Below the pieces are notes generated by a model, which ran no database searches, was not told the origin of the DNA, and saw nothing but the letters and a program-made list of their open reading frames with translations. A stretch of 64,000 bases of DNA from Umezawaea endophytica (GTDB lineage Bacteria > Actinomycetota > Actinomycetes > Mycobacteriales > Pseudonocardiaceae), in the NCBI RefSeq assembly GCF_025061645.1, contig NZ_JANYMP010000009.1, positions 303,156-367,155 of the forward strand, in the 5' to 3' direction. Of this stretch, positions 7,901-16,900 are shown piece by piece. Both the position numbers and the translations under genes were made by a program. How positions within the stretch are numbered: the first letter of the stretch is position 1; each line of letters opens with the position of its first letter.

Positions 7901-10738
7901 GAGGTGGCGCTCTACCGCCTCTTCGAGTCGTGGGGCGTGAAGCCCGACTACCTGGGTGGCCACTCCATCGGTGAGATCGCCGCGGCTCACGTGGCCGGTG
8001 TCCTGTCCCTCCAGGACGCGGCCGAACTGGTCGGCGAACGCGGTCGCCTCATGCAGGCGTTGCCCGCAGGCGGCGCGATGGTGGCTTTGCAGGCCACCGA
8101 AGAAGAAGTACTGCCCCTGCTCACCGAGGCCGTGTCCATCGCGGCGATCAACGGACCCACGTCGATCGTCATCGCCGGTGCGGAAGACGCCGTGCGGCAG
8201 GTCGTCGGGGCGTTCCCCGACCGGAAGTCCAAGCGGCTGGCCGTGTCCCACGCGTTCCACTCGCCGCTGATGGAGCCGATGCTGGACGAGTTCCGCGCGG
8301 TCGTGCGGAAGCTGACCTTCGCCCAGCCGAGCATCCCGATGCTCGGCGACGTGACCGACCCGGAGTACTGGGTGCGGCACGTGCGGGACGCGGTGCGGTT
8401 CGCCGACACCGTGACCATCCTGGAGTCCCAGGGCGTGAAGACGTTCCTGGAGCTGGGCCCGGACGGCGTGCTCACCGCGATGGGCGCCGACAGCGTCACC
8501 GACGCCGTGCTGATCCCGTCGCTGCGCAAGGACCGGGACGAGGTCCGCACCCTGCTGACGGCCCTCGGCCGGGTCCACGGACGGGGCAACGCGGTCGACT
8601 GGGCCGCGTTCTTCGCCGGGACCGCCGCGAAGCGGGTCGACCTGCCCACCTACGCGTTCCAGCACCAGCACTTCTGGCTGGACTCGCAGCCGTGGCCGAC
8701 CACGACCGCGTCCGCCGAGGTCTCCGAGGTCGACGCTCGGTTCTGGGCCGCCGTCGACAGCGAGGACCTGGCGTCGCTCGGCGCCGACATCGACCCGTCC
8801 ACGCCGTTCGGTGACGCGCTGCCGGTGCTGGCGTCGTGGCGCAAGCAGCACAGCGAGAACGCCACCATGGAGGGCTGGCGCTACCAGGTCGAGTGGAAGT
8901 CCGTGGCGCAGGAGAAGGCGGGTGCGTCCGGTCGCTGGCTGGCCGTCGTGCCCGCCGGGCAGGCCGAGCACGCCGTGCTGGCCGGTTTGAGCGCCCGCGG
9001 CGTGGAGGTCGTGCCCGTCGAGTGCGACGCCGACATCGACCGCGTCGGCCTCGGCACCCTGCTGGAGAAGGCGATGACCGACGGTCCCGCCGAAGGCGTG
9101 CTGGCCATCGGGACCACGGCCACCACGACCGTGCTGACCGTGCAGGCGCTCGGTGACGCCGGGATCGAGGCCCCGCTGTGGGTCGCGACCCGCGGCGCGG
9201 TGTCCACGGGCCGGTCCGACGGCATCGTCGACCCGTCCCAGTCCACGATCTGGGGCACCGGCTACGTGATCGGCCTGGAGCACCCCGAGCGCTGGGGTGG
9301 CCTGGTCGACCTGCCGGAGAAGCTGACGGACAAGGCCCTCGACCGGATCGCGGGCGTGCTCGTGGGCTCCGAGGACCAGGTCGCCGTCCGCTCGTCCGGT
9401 GTGTTCGGCCGACGGCTGGTGCACGCACCGGCCGCGACCGGCCTGTCCGACTGGTCGCCGCGCGGCACGGTCCTGGTCACCGGCGGCACGGGTGCCCTGG
9501 GCACGAGGGTCGCCCGCTGGCTCGCGACCGAGGGCGCCGAGCACCTGGTGCTCACGTCCCGCCGCGGCCCGAGCGCCCCCGGCGCGGCCGAACTGGCCGC
9601 CGAACTGGAGGCCCTCGGCACGAAGGTCACCATCGCCGCGTGCGACGTGGCCGACCGCGACTCCCTGTCGGGCCTGCTCACCGAGTTCCCGCCGAACGCC
9701 GTGGTCCACGCGGCGGGCGCGGACCACTACGGGGCCATCGCGGACCACGACCTGGGCACGTTCGACGACGTCCTGTCCGCGAAGGTCGCGGGCGCGGTCC
9801 TGCTGGACGAACTGCTGGTCGACGCGGACCTGGACGCCTTCGTGGTGTTCTCGTCCATCGCGGGCACCTGGGGTTCGGGTGGCCAGTCCGCCTACTCGGC
9901 GGCCAGCGCGTTCCTCGACGGCCTGGCGGAGTCCCGCCGGGCACGGGGACTGGTCGCGACCTCGGTGTCCTGGGGTCCGTGGGCCGAGAGCGGCATGGCG
10001 ACCGTCGGCGACACCGAGGAGCACCTGCGCCGTCGCGGCCTGATCGCGATGCCGCCCGCGCTCACGCTCAACGCACTGGAGAAGGCCATCCGCTCCGGCG
10101 AGACCACGGTGACCGTGGTCGACATCGAGTGGGACAGGTTCGCCCCGGCGTTCACCATGGCCCGGCCCAGCCCGTTCCTCGGCGACCTGCCCGAGGTCCG
10201 CAAGGCGCTGGAGGAGACCACCCCCGCGGCCGGTGAGGAGTCCGACCTGGTCGGGACGCTCGCCGCGCTGTCCGAGGTCGAGCAGCACGCGCTGCTGATC
10301 GACCTGGTCCGCGGCCAGGTCGCGACCGTGCTGGGCCACGGCTCGGCGGACGCGGTCGCCAAGGACAAGGCGTTCCAGGACCTCGGCTTCGACTCCCTCA
10401 CGGCCGTGGAACTCCGCAACACCCTGACCAGCGCCACCGGGCTCAAGCTGCCGGCGACCCTGGTGTTCGACCACCCCAGTGCCGAACCGCTCGCCAGGTT
10501 CCTGCACTCCCAGCTCGTCGTCGGCGGCGCCACGGTGCCGGTCCTCGACGAACTCGACAAGTTGGAGGCCGTGCTCGCCGCCGCGACCCCGGACACGCTC
10601 ACCCGGACCAAGATCACCATCAAGCTCCAGTCGCTCATGTCCCAGTGGAACTCGGGCAAGGCCGCGGCCGCCAACGAGCTGGACGACGCGTCCGACGACG
10701 AGCTGTTCGCCCTCATCAACAAGCAGCTCGGGAAGTAG
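2..10738 (+). CDS. Modular type I polyketide synthase, 5'-truncated by window edge: (AT)-KR-ACP / KS-AT-KR-ACP / KS-AT-KR-ACP
   Basis: Large cytosolic multienzyme extending a polyketide chain. The reading frame is open from base 2, so the true start lies upstream; 3578 residues are visible (numbered from the codon at base 2). Order: post-AT linker of module m0, KR, ACP (pantetheine Ser619 in GFDSL); m1 KS (Cys849), AT (Ser1289), KR, ACP (Ser1999); m2 KS (Cys2229), AT (Ser2655), KR, ACP (Ser3465). The last ~70 residues have the helix plus acidic DDELF tail of an actinomycete C-terminal docking domain, expected to hand the chain to the next PKS. Both complete ATs carry GHSIGE and HAFH, the malonyl-CoA signature. 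No DH or ER is present, so the three modules would leave hydroxyls if their KRs work; the m1 KR looks defective. The gene ends at TAG and is followed by a hairpin. Confidence 0.97.
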   Translation, partial: PEAAVLTAAIAALHNRGVRVDWDAFFAGTGARRVELPTYAFQRQRFWLETQGFPTSGSGAVDEAEAKFWEAVEREDFSLVGTTLALDESALGEVLPALSSWRKARRAHNKIDGWRYRVSWLPLTDLGVPTLTGRWALVVPDGFDAAEITAGLTARGAEVVPVEFADRATLATAFADLGDVDGVLSLVALVGETTASVVVVQALGDAGVMAPLWIATRGAVSTGRSDGVVVPAQTQVWGLGYVIGLEHPDRWGGLVDLPETLDARLFDRLVGVFNGDEDQVAVRSSGVFGRRLVHAPLGDKLADWSPSGTVLVTGGTGALGGKVARWLATGGAEHLVLTSRRGLDAPGAAELQAELEELGARVTIAACDVADRDSLAGLLTEFPPNAVVHAAGADYTMGIADHDLGIFDEVLSGKVSGAVLLDELLGDADLDAFVVFSSIAGTWGSGGQSAYSAASAFLDGLAESRRARGLVATSVSWGPWAESGMATVGDTEAHLRKRGLVTMPPALTLNALERAIRSGEPTVTVVDMEWEKFTPAFTLARPSAFIGDLPEVREALADDSPAETGAVSELAGRLVGLAEAEQHALLVDVVRDQVAAVLGHSSSDAVDKDRAFQELGFDSLTAVDLRNTLNTATGLRLPATLVFDYPNAVTLANHLRTELLGSQVEVAEVVTAVNTDEPIAIVAMSCRFAGGIASPEQLWDLVLAGGDAVTPFPTDRGWDLSTLFHDDPDHQGTTYAREGAFLDGATRFDPAFFGISPREATAMDPQQRLLLETSWEAFERAGIDPVTLRGSQTGVFAGSNGQDYLALLEDIPEGVEGHLGTGNSAAIASGRISYTFGLEGPAVTVDTACSSSLVALHMAVQALRNGDCDLALAGGVTIMSTPGTFIDFSRQRGLATDGRIKSFAAAADGTGWGEGVGMLLVERLSDAQRNGHQVLAVVRGSAVNQDGASNGLTAPNGPSQQRVIRKALASAGLSTSDIDVVEAHGTGTSLGDPIEAQALLATYGQDRSEPLLLGSVKSNIGHTQAAAGVAGIIKMVMAMRHGQVPKTLHVDAPSPAIDWSAGAVELVTSQVAWPETGRPRRAAISSFGISGTNAHTIIEQAAEADVPATARVTPEITPFVVSAKNAVAVAEQAGRIGEQLEWTDADTTDVAFSLATTRATLAHRLVVLGDDRDSAIAALNAARDGGTNPNLVRGTAADGGLAFLFTGQGAQRLGMGRELYEAFPVFADAFDAVCAQLDLDRPLRDVVFGDAEALDRTEYTQPALFAIEVALFRTLEAWGVRPDHVGGHSIGEIAAAHVAGVLSLADAATLVSARGRLMQALPAGGAMVAVQATEAEVLRHLAVGGADDLAKSLVSLAAVNGPNAVVIAGAEAEVEQVLTHFTDRKSKRLTVSHAFHSPLMDPMLDDFREVVSALTFSAPKIPMPGDVIDPEYWVRHVREAVRFADTVTTLEAKGVSTFLELGPDGVLTAMAQDSVTDAVLIPSQRKDRAEVTTLVRALATLHVRGIAVDWAAYFARSGARTVDLPTYAFQRDRFWLVDAPKAPAVDNPRYRIDWQPVTPTGVVSGRWLVTDPELAEGLAARGVDVVAEGPFDGVLALTNDVTEALDLVKTHTAELWIATRGAVATGPADAVADPIAAQVWGFGRVAALEHPDRWGGLVDLPETLDARAFDRIAAILDGAEDQVAVRGSVVHARRLVPAPAGTADWTPTGTVLVTGGTGAIGRHVTAWLTEAGAEQVVLVSRGGGEVPGATVVPCDVTDRDALAAVIAEYPPNAVVHLAGVGQDTAIADMDAAELAHVMAARVEGAANLDALVGEVDAFVLFSSTSGVWGSGRQGAYAASDAHLDALAERRRADGLAATSVAWGPWAGGAMTQEGRDALSRRGLPALAPEQALSALCRAVGLGEATVVVADVDWTRFAPAFTAARPSPLLSALPDVVAALETPVAANDTGLVAKLTGRSESEQQSLLVDLVRTQVADVLGYSSPQAVELGVAFRELGFDSLTAVELRGKLNDVTGLRLPATLVFDYPNLAVLSAFLRDELVGTRPEALAVTATGFTNEPIAIVGMGLRLPGGIETPEQLWELVTSGSDAISDFPTNRGWDLANLFDPDPDHEGTSYVTRGGFLHDAGEFDPAFFGINPREALAMDPQQRMLLETSWEAMERAGIDPESLRGSRTGVFTGTNGQDYAMQTFELPPGIEGYLGTGLAASVVSGRLSYTFGLEGPAVTVDTACSASLVAIHLAAQALRAGECDLALAGGASMMSTPGAFIDFSRQRGLAVDGTCKSFAAAADGTAWGEGVGMLVVERLSDAQRNGHEVLAVIRGSAINQDGASNGLTAPNGPSQQRVIRQALATAGLSTTDVDVVEAHGTGTKLGDPIEAQAILSTYGQDRETPLLLGSLKSNIGHTQAASGVSGVIKMVMALRHGVAPKTLHVDEPSPQIDWTSGSVELLTEAASWPETGRPRRAAISSFGMSGTNAHAIIEQAPKADVVVETATKNLPALPVVLAAKSAEALKEQAERLHEHVASTGVDLTDLAFSLLTSRSGLTHRAVVVAGERDELLTGLATVSAGDAVVEGKLAVLFTGQGSQRVGMGRELHAAFPVFAKAFDEIAALVDIRIDDEETLNRTEFTQPAIFAVEVALYRLFESWGVKPDYLGGHSIGEIAAAHVAGVLSLQDAAELVGERGRLMQALPAGGAMVALQATEEEVLPLLTEAVSIAAINGPTSIVIAGAEDAVRQVVGAFPDRKSKRLAVSHAFHSPLMEPMLDEFRAVVRKLTFAQPSIPMLGDVTDPEYWVRHVRDAVRFADTVTILESQGVKTFLELGPDGVLTAMGADSVTDAVLIPSLRKDRDEVRTLLTALGRVHGRGNAVDWAAFFAGTAAKRVDLPTYAFQHQHFWLDSQPWPTTTASAEVSEVDARFWAAVDSEDLASLGADIDPSTPFGDALPVLASWRKQHSENATMEGWRYQVEWKSVAQEKAGASGRWLAVVPAGQAEHAVLAGLSARGVEVVPVECDADIDRVGLGTLLEKAMTDGPAEGVLAIGTTATTTVLTVQALGDAGIEAPLWVATRGAVSTGRSDGIVDPSQSTIWGTGYVIGLEHPERWGGLVDLPEKLTDKALDRIAGVLVGSEDQVAVRSSGVFGRRLVHAPAATGLSDWSPRGTVLVTGGTGALGTRVARWLATEGAEHLVLTSRRGPSAPGAAELAAELEALGTKVTIAACDVADRDSLSGLLTEFPPNAVVHAAGADHYGAIADHDLGTFDDVLSAKVAGAVLLDELLVDADLDAFVVFSSIAGTWGSGGQSAYSAASAFLDGLAESRRARGLVATSVSWGPWAESGMATVGDTEEHLRRRGLIAMPPALTLNALEKAIRSGETTVTVVDIEWDRFAPAFTMARPSPFLGDLPEVRKALEETTPAAGEESDLVGTLAALSEVEQHALLIDLVRGQVATVLGHGSADAVAKDKAFQDLGFDSLTAVELRNTLTSATGLKLPATLVFDHPSAEPLARFLHSQLVVGGATVPVLDELDKLEAVLAAATPDTLTRTKITIKLQSLMSQWNSGKAAAANELDDASDDELFALINKQLGK
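2027..6120 (+). other. PKS module m1: KS-AT(malonyl)-KR(probably impaired)-ACP
   Basis: The KS starts at DEPIAIVAM and carries DTACSSS (Cys849), VEAHGTGT and NIGHTQ, so the catalytic Cys-His-His set is intact. The AT has GHSIGE (Ser1289, 3866-3868) and HAFH (4178), both malonyl-type. The module lacks the dimerization element before the KR. The KR keeps TGGTGAIG but departs from the family in three ways. About 13 residues are missing between SRGGG and the CDV motif. The catalytic Lys position reads AARVEG (Arg1801). The Asn after Tyr1836 is Asp1840. The KR is A-type by its Trp (GVWGSGRQGAY). ACP Ser1999 is at 5996-5998. The module may leave a ketone instead of a hydroxyl. Confidence 0.93.
6167..10515 (+). 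other. PKS module m2: KS-AT(malonyl)-KR-ACP
   Basis: The KS carries DTACSAS (Cys2229) where most modules here read TACSSS, followed by intact VEAHGTGT and NIGHTQ. The AT has GHSIGE (Ser2655) and HAFH (8249): malonyl-CoA. A dimerization element (RFWAAVDSEDL, about 8740) precedes the KR. The KR closely resembles that of m0: NADPH loop TGGTGALG, catalytic Lys in [15 protein letters not shown] with Tyr3298, no LDD, so A-type. Ser3302 sits where Asn is normal. ACP Ser3465 is at 10394-10396. Expected product is a beta-hydroxyacyl unit (C23 oxygen, inferred). Confidence 0.94.
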
Positions 10739-10761
10739 GCACCCACCCCTGCTGCCCCCTC

Positions 10762-10794
10762 GCTACCCCCTCCGACCTGGTCGGAGGGGGTAGC
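10762..10794 (+). terminator. Perfect 15-bp GC-rich hairpin between two PKS genes
   Basis: GCTACCCCCTCCGAC (10762-10776) is followed by a 3-base loop and its exact reverse complement (10780-10794). It lies 23 bases after the stop codon of the first PKS gene. No T-run follows, as is common for hairpin terminators in high-GC actinomycetes. It could be a terminator, an attenuator that lowers expression of the downstream PKS genes, or a 3'-end stabiliser. Confidence 0.7.
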
Positions 10795-10857
10795 GGTGCT
10801 GGGGAGAACCCGGTTTTCGGGCCGTTTCCTCAGGGGCCCGTAGGGGCCCGCTAGGGG

Positions 10858-10886
10858 TTGAGGGGTGTTGGGGCCACGGACAGAAT
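10858..10886 (+). promoter_or_regulatory. Candidate sigma-70-type promoter upstream of the single-module PKS gene
   Basis: TTGAGG (10858-10863) and CAGAAT (10881-10886) are separated by 17 bases, close to the actinomycete housekeeping consensus (TTGAC-like and TAGRRT-like). They lie after the hairpin at 10762-10794 and about 100 bases before the ATG at 10989, in a stretch of lower GC than the flanking genes. This fits a restart of transcription after a terminator, but the match is imperfect and short motifs arise by chance. Confidence 0.3.
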
Positions 10887-10988
10887 CGTTTCGTGAGCTG
10901 AAGTGTGCCAAGCGCTTCTGAATTCACGACGATCTCATTCTCCTGCGCCGGAGAAACCCTGTCGTCCGTAGCGAAGAGGTGCTCTTAA

Positions 10989-13900
10989 ATGGCGAATGAA
11001 GACACGCTCCGGGAGTATCTCAAACTGGTGACGGCGGATCTCCAGACCACCCGGCAGCGTCTTCAGGAGTTGGAGGAAGGCGACAGGGAGCCGATCGCGA
11101 TCGTGGCGATGAGCTGCCGTTACCCCGGCGGCGTCCGCTCGCCCGAAGACCTGTGGCGGCTGGTCGAGTCCGGCGGCGACGCCATTTCCCCGCTTCCCAC
11201 CGACCGCGGCTGGGGCACCGAAAACGGTGTTTTCGCCGTGGAGGGAGGCGGGTTCCTCTATGACGCGGCCGATTTCGAGCCCGCGTTCTTCGGAATTTCC
11301 CCGCGCGAAGCACTGGCCATGGACCCCCAGCAGCGGCTGCTGCTGGAAACGACGTGGGAAGTGTTCGAACGCGCCGGTATCGACCCCAGGTCCCTGCGCG
11401 GCAGCCAGACCGGTGTGTTCATCGGTGGCAGCGCCATGGGCTACGGCATCGGCCTGACCGAGGTCCCCGACGAGGTCGCCGGCCACCTGCTCACGGGCGC
11501 GGCCCCCAGCGTCCTGTCCGGCCGCCTCTCCTACACGTTCGGCCTCGAAGGCCCCGCGGTCACGGTCGACACCGCCTGCTCCTCGTCCCTCACCGCCCTG
11601 CACCTCGCCGCCACCGCGCTGCGCAACGGCGAGTGCTCCATCGCCCTCGCGGGCGGTGTCATGGTGATGAGCACACCGGCCGTGTTCGCCGAGTTCGGCA
11701 AGCAGGGCGGGCTCTCCCCGGACGGCCGCTGCCGCGCGTTCTCCGACGACGCCGACGGCACCGGCTGGTCCGAGGGCGTGGGCCTGCTGCTCGTCGAGAA
11801 GCTCTCCGACGCGCGGCGCAACGGCCACGAGGTCCTCGCCGTCGTGCGCGGCAGCTCGGTCAACCAGGACGGCGCGTCCAACGGCCTGACCGCCCCGAAC
11901 GGCCCGTCGCAGCAGCGGGTGATCCTCCAGGCCCTGGCCAACGCCGGTCTGGCCCCCGCCGACGTCGACGTGGTCGAGGCTCACGGCACCGGCACTCGGC
12001 TCGGTGACCCGATCGAGGCGCAGGCCATCCTCTCCACCTACGGCCAGGACCGCGAGCGCCCGGTGCTGCTGGGCTCGCTCAAGTCCAACATCGGCCACAC
12101 CCAGTCCGCGGCGGGCGTCGCGGGCGTAATCAAGATGGTCATGGCCATCCGCCACGGTCTGGCCCCCAAGACGCTGCACGCCGACGAGCCGTCGCACCAG
12201 GTCGACTGGGAAGCCGGTGCGCTGGAGATCCTCACCGAGGCCCGCCCGTGGCCCGAGACCGGCAACCCGCGCCGCGCGGGCATCTCGTCGTTCGGCGTGA
12301 GCGGCACCAACGCCCACGTCGTGCTGGAGCAGGCGCCCGCCGAGGAGCCGGTCGAGGTCGTGCGCCAGGGTCGCGAGGTGCTGCCGTGGTTGCTGGCCGC
12401 GCGCACCGAGGACGGGCTGGTCGAGCAGGCCCGCCGGCTGCGCGACCGCCTCTCCGAGACCGACCCGCACCTGGACGACGTGGCCTACTCCCTGGCGACG
12501 ACCCGCACCGCGCTCGCCCACCGCGCGGTCGTGGTCGGCGCCGACTCCGCCGCCCTGCGCGCGGGCCTGGACGCGCTGGTCGACGGCGGCGCGGCGGCGA
12601 ACCTCCAGCGCGGCACCGTCACCGACGGCGGCCTGGCCGTGCTGTTCACCGGCCAGGGCTCGCAGCGGCTCGGCATGGGCCGCGAACTGCACGACGCGTT
12701 CCCGGTGTTCGCCAAGGCCTTCGACGCCGTGTGCGCCGAGTTCGACGGTCCGGTCCGCGAGGCGGTGTTCGGGGATGACGCCGCCTCGCTGGACCAGACC
12801 GGGACGACCCAGCCCGCGCTGTTCGCGATCGAGGTGGCGCTCTACCGCCTCGTCGAGTCGTGGGGCGTGAAGCCGGAGTTCCTGGCCGGGCACTCGATCG
12901 GCGAGCTGGCCGCCGCCCACGTGGCCGGTGTCCTGTCCCTGGAGGACGCCGCGACGCTGGTCGAGGCCCGCGGCCGGTTGATGCAGGCGCTGCCGACCGG
13001 TGGCGCGATGGTGGCCCTCCAAGCCACCGAGGACGAGGTGGCGCACCTCATCGGTAACGGCGTTTCGATCGCGGCGGTCAACGGTCCCGACTCGATCGTC
13101 CTGGCGGGCGACGAGGACGCCGTGCTCGCGGTGGTCGACGCGTTCGACGACCGGAAGTCCAAGCGGCTCAGCGTTTCCCACGCGTTCCACTCGGCGCACA
13201 TGGACGCCATGCTCGACGACTTCCGCGCGGTGGCCGTCCGACTGACCTACCAGTCGCCGACCATCCCGATCGTCTCCACGGTCACCGGCGGGATCGCCAC
13301 CGCCGTCGAGCTGTGCTCCGCCGACTACTGGGTTTCCCACGTGCGCAACGCGGTCCGGTTCGCCGACGCCGTTCGCACGCTGGAAGCCCAGGGCGTGTCG
13401 ACGTTCCTGGAGCTGGGACCCGACGCCGTGCTCACCGCGATGGGCGCCGAGAGCGTCGAGAAGGCCGTGCTGGTCCCGGCGCTGCGCAAGGACCGCCCCG
13501 AGGTCCCGGCGCTCACCACCGCGCTCGCCGGTCTGCACGTCCGCGGCATCCGGATCGACTGGGCCGCGTACTTCGACGGCACCGGCGCCCAGCGCGTCGA
13601 CCTGCCGACCTACGCGTTCGACCACCAGCGGTTGTGGCTGGAGGACAACGGTTCGGTCGGCGATGTGACCTCCGCAGGCCTGTCCGCCGCGGGCCACCCC
13701 CTGCTCGCCGCGGTCCTGCCGATGCCCGACGGCGGTGTGCTGTTCACCGCGCGCCTCTCCGTCGCCACGCACGCCTGGCTGGCCGACCACGTCGTCGCGG
13801 ACAACGTGGTCGTGCCCGGCACCGCGCTGGTGGAGCTGGCGATCCGCGCGGGTGACCAGGTCGGCTGCGGGCACCTGGAGGAGCTGCTGCTCCAGGCCCC

Positions 13901-16900
13901 GCTCGTCGTCCCGGCGCTGGGCGGCGTCAGCCTGCACGTCGAGCTGGACGCCGAGCCCGGCCGCCGGATGATCACCGTCTACTCCCGCGGTGACGAGGAC
14001 GGCGCCGACTGGGTCGTGCACGCGACCGGCGTCCTGACCGACGAGACCACGGCTCCCGCGTTCGAGCTGGCGCAGTGGCCGCCCGCCGGAGCCGTCCCCC
14101 TCGACCTGTCCGGCCTCTACGAGGACCTCGCTGTGGGCGGTTTGCGCTACGGCCCGGTCTTCCGCGGGCTGGCGAACGCCTGGCGCAGCGGCGAAGACGT
14201 GTACGCGGAAGTCACGCTGCCCGAGGCGGAACAGCGTCGGGCGGGCGCGTTCGGCGTCCACCCGGCGTTGCTCGACTCCGTCCTGCACACCCTGGGCATC
14301 GCCGACGGCGACGCCCAGGAGCAGAGCGGTCCGGCGTCGCTGCCGTTCTCCTGGACCGGGGTGAGCCTGTTCGCCTCCGGCGCCGAGACGCTGCGCGCCC
14401 GCGTTTCCCCGTCACCGCAAGGGGACGGCATCTCCGTGGACGTCGCCGACGGCACCGGTTCACCGGTCGCCCGCGTCGACTCGCTGGTGCTGCGCCCGAT
14501 CAGCGGCGAGCAGTTCACCCGAGGCGGCGGTTCCGACTCGCTCTACCGGGTCGACTGGACGCCGGTCACGGCCGAGCCGGAGTCGGTCGAGGACGTGACG
14601 ATCCTGCACGTCGCCGACTCGTCCAACGTGCACACCGTGACCGCCGAACTCCTGGCGGGCCTCAAGTCCTTCGTGGCGGACCGCTCCGAGGAGTCCGTGC
14701 TGGTCGTCGTGACCAGCCACGCCGTCGCCGCGCTGCCCGGCGAGGACATCACCGTCCCCGCGCAGGCCGGTGCCTCCGGCCTGGTGCGCTCCGCGCAGTC
14801 CGAGCACCCCGGCGCGATCGTCCTGCTGGACCTGGACGACGTGACCGCGATCGACGAGGTCCTGCCCGCCGTGCTGGGCGCGCGGGAGCTGGAGGTCGCG
14901 GTCCGCGCGGGCACGCTGTACGCGCCCCGCCTGGTCCGCGCGGGCTCCGGCTCGATCGCCCCGTCCGCCACGGACTCCGCCTGGCGCCTGGACTTCACCG
15001 CGTCCGGCACGGTCGACAACCTCACCACCATCCCGTGGCCGCACGCCGAGTCCGCGCTGGAGCCCGGCGAGGTCCGGATCGCGATGCGCGCGGCGGGCGT
15101 CAACTTCCGCGACGTGATGAACGTGCTCGGCATGTACCCCGGCGACGCCGGGATCATGGGCCTGGAAGGCGCGGGCGTGGTGATCGAGGTCGGGCCCGGC
15201 GTGGCCGACCTCGCCGTCGGCGACCGGGTCATGGGCATGGTCGACGCCGCGTTCGGCCCGGTCGTGATCGCCGACCGCCGCAAGGTCTGCCCGATCCCGG
15301 ACGGCTGGTCGTTCCAGCAGGCCGCGGGCGTGCCGCTGGTGTTCCTCACCGCGCTCTACGCCCTGGAAGACCTGGGAGGCCTCAGGTCCGGCGAGTCGAT
15401 CCTGGTCCACGCCGCCGCCGGTGGTGTCGGCATGGCCGCCACGCAGATCGCCCGCCACCTGGGCGCCGAGGTCTACGGCACGGCGAGCGCCGGCAAGTGG
15501 CAGGCGCTGCGCGACGCCGGGATCGCCGACGACCACATCGCCTCCTCCCGCACCATCGACTTCGAGCACCAGTTCACCATCGCCACCGACGGCCAGGGCG
15601 TGGACGTGGTCCTCAACGCGCTGTCCGGCGAGTTCGTCGACGCTTCGCTGCGCCTGCTGGCGCAGGGGCACGGCGGCCGGTTCCTGGAGATGGGCAAGAC
15701 CGACGTGCGGCACCCCGCCGAGGTCGCGAAGCAGCACCTCGACGTGGCCTACACGGCGTTCGACCTGATCGAGGCCGGACCCGACCGCATCGGCGAGCTG
15801 CTGACCCGCCTGCACGGCTGGTTCGCCGACGGCTCCCTCCAGCCGCTGCCCGTGACGACGTGGGACGTCCACCGCGCCCCGGAGGCGTTCCGCTTCCTCG
15901 GCCAGGCCAAGCACACCGGCAAGGTCGTGCTGACCATCCCGACGCCGCTCGACGCCGCCGGTTCGGTGCTGATCACCGGCGGCACCGGGGGACTGGGCGC
16001 GCTCGTTGCCCGGCACCTCGTCGCCGAGCACGGGGTGAAGCACCTGGTGCTGACCTCGCGCCGCGGCGCGGACGCCCCCGGCGCGCAGGAGTTGGCCGAC
16101 GAGCTGGTCGGCCTCGGCGCGACCGTGGACCTGGCGGCGTGCGACGTCGCCGACCACGCCGCCGTCTCGGCCCTGCTGAAGGGGATCGAGCACCCGCTGA
16201 CCGGCGTGGTGCACGCGGCGGGCGTGCTCGCCGACGGCGTACTCGACTCGCTCACCCCGGACCGGCTGTCCACCGTGCTCGGTCCCAAGGCGGACGCCGC
16301 CGCGCACCTGCACGAGCTGACCGCCGACCTCGACCTGGCGATGTTCGTCGTCTTCTCCTCGTCCTCCGGCCTGTTCGGCGGTGCGGGGCAGGCGAACTAC
16401 GCCGCCGCCAACACCTTCCTCGACGCGCTGGCCGTGCACCGCCGCCACCGCGGCCTCCCGGCGATCTCGCTGGCTTGGGGCCCGTGGGACCAGACGGCGG
16501 GCATGGGCTCGACGCTGTCCGACGCCGACTTCGCCCGCATGGCCCGCTCGGGGATGCCCGCGCTGGCCGCGGCCGACGGCCTGGCGCTGTTCGACCTGGC
16601 CCGCGTCACCGACGACGTCCTGGTCGCGCCGGTCAAGCTCGACCTGGCGACGTTGCGCGACTCCGGCGAGGTGCACCCGCTGCTGCGCGGCCTGGTCCGC
16701 GCCCCGGCCCGCCGCGCGGCCGCCGCCGCGGGCAAGGCCGAACCGGCCTCCTGGTCGCAGCGGCTCGCGGGCAAGACCAAGGCCGAGCAGGACGAACTGC
16801 TGCTGGACCTGGTCGTCGGGCAGGTCGCGGTCGTCCTCGGCTACGAGTCGGCGCTGGACATCAAGCCCACGCTGGCGTTCAAGGAACTCGGCTTCGACTC

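Larger units (their letters stand above)
10739..10988. other. 250-base intergenic region between first and second PKS genes
   Basis: This is the only PKS-PKS junction here longer than 50 bases. It holds the perfect hairpin at 10762-10794, a direct repeat of GGGGCCCG (about 10833-10850), the candidate promoter at 10858-10886, a small TTCTCC/GGAGAA hairpin (10938-10955) and the ribosome-binding site AAGAGGT (10974-10980), eight bases before the ATG. The small hairpin could influence translation of the downstream leader. No small ORF with convincing codon use was seen. Confidence 0.6.

Noticed and set aside
4733..10507. 1924-codon open frame on the minus strand (and similar ones at 28147-36438, 45351-51908 and 52364-60343)
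   Set aside because: Long antisense open frames are expected opposite GC-rich PKS genes. Translations show low-complexity Arg/Gly/His/Asp-rich sequence with no domain, while the + strand encodes clear PKS domains.
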